Assembly (NCBI RefSeq): GCF_014652855.1
Contig: NZ_BMZP01000004.1
Location: 123,235 to 187,234, forward strand
From: Novosphingobium pokkalii
Lineage (GTDB): Bacteria; Pseudomonadota; Alphaproteobacteria; Sphingomonadales; Sphingomonadaceae
Direction of reading: 5' to 3'
Length of the DNA: 64,000 bases
Both the position numbers and the translations under genes were made by a program. A model generated the notes under the pieces. It was given only the letters and a program-made list of their open reading frames with translations, was not told the DNA's origin and made no database searches. Of the stretch, positions 61,751 through 64,000 are shown in pieces (the first letter of the stretch is position 1; each line of letters starts with the position of its first letter).

Positions 61751-62875
61751 ATGTTGCAACTGGCAGTCATTCTCCCGACCTACAACGAGAGCAAGAACAT
61801 TGCCTCGATGGTCGAACGGCTCGACAAGGCACTGGCCGGCATCGCCTGGGAAGCGATCTTCGTCGACGATAACAGCCCCGATGGCACCGCCGATATGGCG
61901 CGGGCCATCGGCCGCAGCGATCCGCGCATCCGCGTGATCGAGCGGATCGGGCGGCGGGGCCTGGCCTCTGCCGCGATCGAGGGCATGTGCGCCACCGCCG
62001 CGCCGATCGTGGCGGTGATGGACAGCGATCACCAGCACGATCCGGCCCTGCTGCCGCCGATGCTGGCCGCTATCACCAGCGGGGAATGCGATGTGGCCTA
62101 TGCCTCGCGCTTTGCCGAAGGAGCCAGCACCGAAGCCTGGGGCCGGCCCGACCGGGTCAAGGCCTCGGGGCTGGCCAATGCCATCGCCCGCAAGGTCACG
62201 GGCGTGCAGTTGTCCGACCCGATGAGCGGGTTCTTCATGCTGCCCGCCACCGTGCTGCGCGCCGATGCGCATCGCCTGTCGGGCGTGGGCTTCAAGATCC
62301 TGCTCGACATTCTCGCCACGGTTGACGCGCCGCTGCGGGTAAAGGAATTTCCCCTGAACTTCGCCGCACGGGCCGAAGGCGAATCGAAACTGGATCGTAC
62401 CGTCGTGTTTGAATTCCTCATCGGCCTTTACGACAAGTGGCTTGGCCGCATCATCCCCACCCGCTTTGCCCTGTTCGGCACGGTCGGGGCGCTGGGCGCA
62501 CTGGTGCACCTGGCCGTGCTCTATGTCGTGCTGCACCTGTTTGGCCGGGAACTGGCGCTCAGCCACTATCCCAAGGAAACCGCGTTCATCGTCGGCCAGA
62601 CGCTTGCCGCGCTGACCGCGATGACGTTCAACTTCGTGCTGAACAACGAACTGACTTATGCCGACAAGCGCCTGCGCGGCTTCATGCCGCTGGCGCGCGG
62701 CTGGCTCAAGTTCGCCGCAACCTGCGCGTTCGGCATGCTCGCCAACATCGGCGTGTCCACCGCGCTGGTGCGCGTGGGCTTCCACCCGATCTCGGCCGCC
62801 CTGGTGGGCATCGTGCTCGCCTCGGTGTGGAACTTCGCGCTGTCGAACAAGTTCGTCTGGGGCAAGTATGGGTGA
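61751..62875 (+). CDS. DPM1-like glycosyltransferase fused to a GtrA-type membrane domain
   Basis: A 374-residue fusion. The N-terminal GT2 domain (about 1-235: LAVILPTYNESKNIASMVERLD, VDDNSPDGTAD, VMDSDHQHDPALLPPM) resembles dolichyl/polyprenyl-phosphate mannose synthases. The C-terminal half (about 236-374) has four transmembrane helices with the GtrA pattern (ALFGTVGALGALVHLAVLYV, MTFNFVLNNELTYADKR). Likely makes a polyprenyl-phosphate sugar and moves it across the inner membrane. This matches the PMT-type transferase encoded convergently at 63153. Its start lies 11 bp after leuB. A terminator follows the stop by 30 bp. Confidence 0.9.
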   Translation: MLQLAVILPTYNESKNIASMVERLDKALAGIAWEAIFVDDNSPDGTADMARAIGRSDPRIRVIERIGRRGLASAAIEGMCATAAPIVAVMDSDHQHDPALLPPMLAAITSGECDVAYASRFAEGASTEAWGRPDRVKASGLANAIARKVTGVQLSDPMSGFFMLPATVLRADAHRLSGVGFKILLDILATVDAPLRVKEFPLNFAARAEGESKLDRTVVFEFLIGLYDKWLGRIIPTRFALFGTVGALGALVHLAVLYVVLHLFGRELALSHYPKETAFIVGQTLAALTAMTFNFVLNNELTYADKRLRGFMPLARGWLKFAATCAFGMLANIGVSTALVRVGFHPISAALVGIVLASVWNFALSNKFVWGKYG

Positions 62876-62905
62876 GGCGAACGCCTGATCCGTAACGCTT
62901 TCAAC

Positions 62906-62939
62906 AAAGGCCGCTGTCGGAAACGACGGCGGCCTTTTT
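62906..62939 (+). terminator. Rho-independent terminator after the DPM1-GtrA gene
   Basis: AAAGGCCGC-GTCG and CGAC-GCGGCCTTTTT form a stem of about 13 bp with one mismatch and a GAAA-type loop, then a five-T run. Lies 30 bp after the stop of the glycosyltransferase gene. Confidence 0.85.
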
Positions 62940-62951
62940 GCTTGGCCTACC

Positions 62952-62979
62952 GGGGCTTCGACAAGCTCAGCCCGAACGG
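62952..62979 (-). repeat. REP-like repeat B, copy 3 (minus orientation)
   Basis: GGGGCTTCGACAAGCTCAGC followed by CCGAACGG, the exact reverse complement of copies 1 and 2. It lies just left of a reversed repeat A pair. Confidence 0.88.
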
Positions 62980-62990
62980 AGAAGGCTATT

Positions 62991-63088
62991 TCTCCCCCTG
63001 CTCTTCAGAGGAGGGGGTCGGGGGGTGGTGGACACCTGGCGCAAGGCCTCGCACCACCCCCTAACCCCCTCCTCTGAAGAGGAGGGGG
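62991..63088. repeat. Palindromic repeat A, copy 5 (inverted order)
   Basis: The right-type module (TCTCCCCCTGCTCTTCAGAG to GGGGTGGTG, 62991-63030) comes first and the left-type module (CACCACCCCCTAACCCCCTC ... GAGGAGGGGG, 63052-63088) second, the reverse of copies 1-4. Flanked by repeat B on both sides. No gene fits in the gap 62876-63152. Confidence 0.88.
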
Positions 63089-63102
63089 AAATGTGCGTTT
63101 CT

Positions 63103-63130
63103 CCGTTCGGGCTGAGCCTGTCGAAGCCCC
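63103..63130 (+). repeat. REP-like repeat B, copy 4 (one mismatch)
   Basis: CCGTTCGGGCTGAGCCTGTC then GAAGCCCC, differing at one base (CTTGTC to CCTGTC). Forms an inverted pair with copy 3 around the repeat A modules. Confidence 0.88.
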
Positions 63131-63152
63131 CGGCCCGCATGTACAATGCCCG

Positions 63153-64000
63153 TCACTTCCACACCGGCAGCCAGGTGAACAGGCGGAACGACTTCACTCC
63201 CGGCAGCGGCAGGGCGGCAAGGATCGGGAAGAAATAGACGAAGCCCGCCAGCGTCAGTGCCACGGTGATCCACACCGGCCAGCGCAGGCCGCGCCGCCAC
63301 AGTTGCGTGAGGGCCAAGGCCAGCGCGGCATCGAGGAACACGGCGGCGAGCTGGTAGTGGTAATAGAACTGCACCGGCTTGCCGTTGATCGCCCAGAAGA
63401 ACAGCGAGCCGACATAGAACAGCGCCGCCATGCCCGAGAGCGCGGAGAGGCGATCGCGGCCGGTCGGCGCCCACTTGCCGGGAATCGCGAGCGAGCGGCG
63501 GGCCAGCGATTGCAGGCCATCGAGCGCGCACCACAGCAGCGCGGGAAGCCCGGCCCACATCGACCACGGGTTGCCGATCATCAGCACGCCACGCTGCGCG
63601 CCGTCCCACTTTTCATAGAAGAACCAGATCGGCCGGGCATTGACCATCCACTGATACCAGTGGCTCATGTAGCGATGCGGCTTCACCACGCTGTCTTGCA
63701 GTTTCAGCATGGTCTGCTGCCATTCGATCAGGTGCCACGGGCTGAGCGGGTTGATCTTGTAGAACATCGCCGGGGTGAACGTGGCGAAATAGACCAGCAC
63801 CGGCCAGATCCCCAGCCACAGCGCGGCTTCGAGCAGGCACACGCCAGGCACCGGGCCACCCTGCCGCCCGGCCAGCCAGGCCAGCGCCCGACGCGGCGCG
63901 GCAAGGCCGGCACTGGCCTGCCAGCGCGCCCAGGCATACCACAGGCCGGGAAAGACCATCAGCGGCACGCCGTTCCACTTGCCGCCCATCGACAGCCCCA
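63153..64000 (-). CDS. PMT-type (dolichyl-phosphate-mannose protein mannosyltransferase-like) glycosyltransferase, 5' end outside window
   Basis: The C-terminal 282 or so residues of a large polytopic glycosyltransferase. GLSMGGKWNGVPLMVFPGLWYAWARW resembles the GLSVGNKWTG region of PMT family proteins, followed by NPLSPWHLIEWQQTMLKLQDSVVKPHRYMSHWYQWMVNARPIWFFYEKW and several transmembrane helices. PMT-type enzymes use polyprenyl-phosphate mannose to glycosylate proteins (actinobacteria, fungi) or lipids. The nearby DPM1-GtrA protein would supply such a donor. Catalytic acidic loop (N-terminal DE) lies outside the window. Confidence 0.85.
   Translation of the reverse strand, partial: GLSMGGKWNGVPLMVFPGLWYAWARWQASAGLAAPRRALAWLAGRQGGPVPGVCLLEAALWLGIWPVLVYFATFTPAMFYKINPLSPWHLIEWQQTMLKLQDSVVKPHRYMSHWYQWMVNARPIWFFYEKWDGAQRGVLMIGNPWSMWAGLPALLWCALDGLQSLARRSLAIPGKWAPTGRDRLSALSGMAALFYVGSLFFWAINGKPVQFYYHYQLAAVFLDAALALALTQLWRRGLRWPVWITVALTLAGFVYFFPILAALPLPGVKSFRLFTWLPVWK

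Overview
The window is about 64 kb of high-GC, gene-dense bacterial chromosome. It is almost entirely core housekeeping genes, with short intergenic gaps and many overlapping starts and stops. Gene content suggests an alphaproteobacterium of the order Sphingomonadales, probably Novosphingobium or a close relative: MucR/Ros-type and alphaproteobacterial-type Fur regulators, the alphaproteobacterial class of glutamate-cysteine ligase, UbiA, a DUF1489 protein, and intergenic repeats of a kind known from sphingomonads. This placement is inferred from gene families and repeats; no search was run. I saw no tRNA, rRNA, CRISPR array, prophage or intact insertion sequence.

Layout. 1-2.1 kb: truncated M16 peptidase and FKBP isomerase (minus strand). 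2.2-7.5 kb: nfu-like, tsaB, rimI, mucR, fur, plsC, miaB. 7.6-11.8 kb: a His/Arg-rich exported protein, then phoH-ybeY-corC-LysR. 11.9-16.1 kb: succinate CoA-transferase, cyclophilin, mgtE, DUF1489. 16.2-25.2 kb: nudC, serine hydrolase and mutY, divergent from dciA-like, two DsbA-like proteins and smc. 25.2-30.3 kb: ubiA, rsmE, gshA, a monooxygenase-fold protein and a large membrane methyltransferase. 30.4-36.5 kb: bamB, a YfgM-like protein, glycosyltransferase, hydrolase and selO. 36.5-45.3 kb: an AstD-like dehydrogenase without its catalytic residues, a HerA-like ATPase, a TIGR02186-like protein with a TauE-type exporter, an NfrB-like glycosyltransferase, nhaA and dps. 45.5-53.2 kb: a type II secretion operon gspC-D-E-F-G-L-M without H, I, J, K or N. 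53.3-58.6 kb: Nudix hydrolase, dinB, MFS exporter, a palindromic MITE-like element and a GGDEF-EAL protein. 58.7-64 kb: LysR, apaG, recO, leuB, a DPM1-GtrA glycosyltransferase and a truncated PMT-type glycosyltransferase.

How the genes work together. Several neighbourhoods are functional sets: tsaB/miaB/rimI/rsmE/ybeY (tRNA, ribosome and protein modification), mutY/dciA/smc/dinB/recO (genome maintenance), plsC/bamB/YfgM/Dsb/gsp (envelope and secretion), and the DPM1-GtrA/PMT pair (lipid-linked glycosylation).

The most unusual features are: (1) the aldehyde dehydrogenase paralogue in which both catalytic residues are replaced; (2) a type II secretion operon whose minor pseudopilin block is missing; (3) a 265-bp near-palindromic element abutting a stop codon; (4) three families of palindromic repeats, two of which supply the C-terminal codons of neighbouring proteins. 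No single locus is clearly a new multi-gene system.
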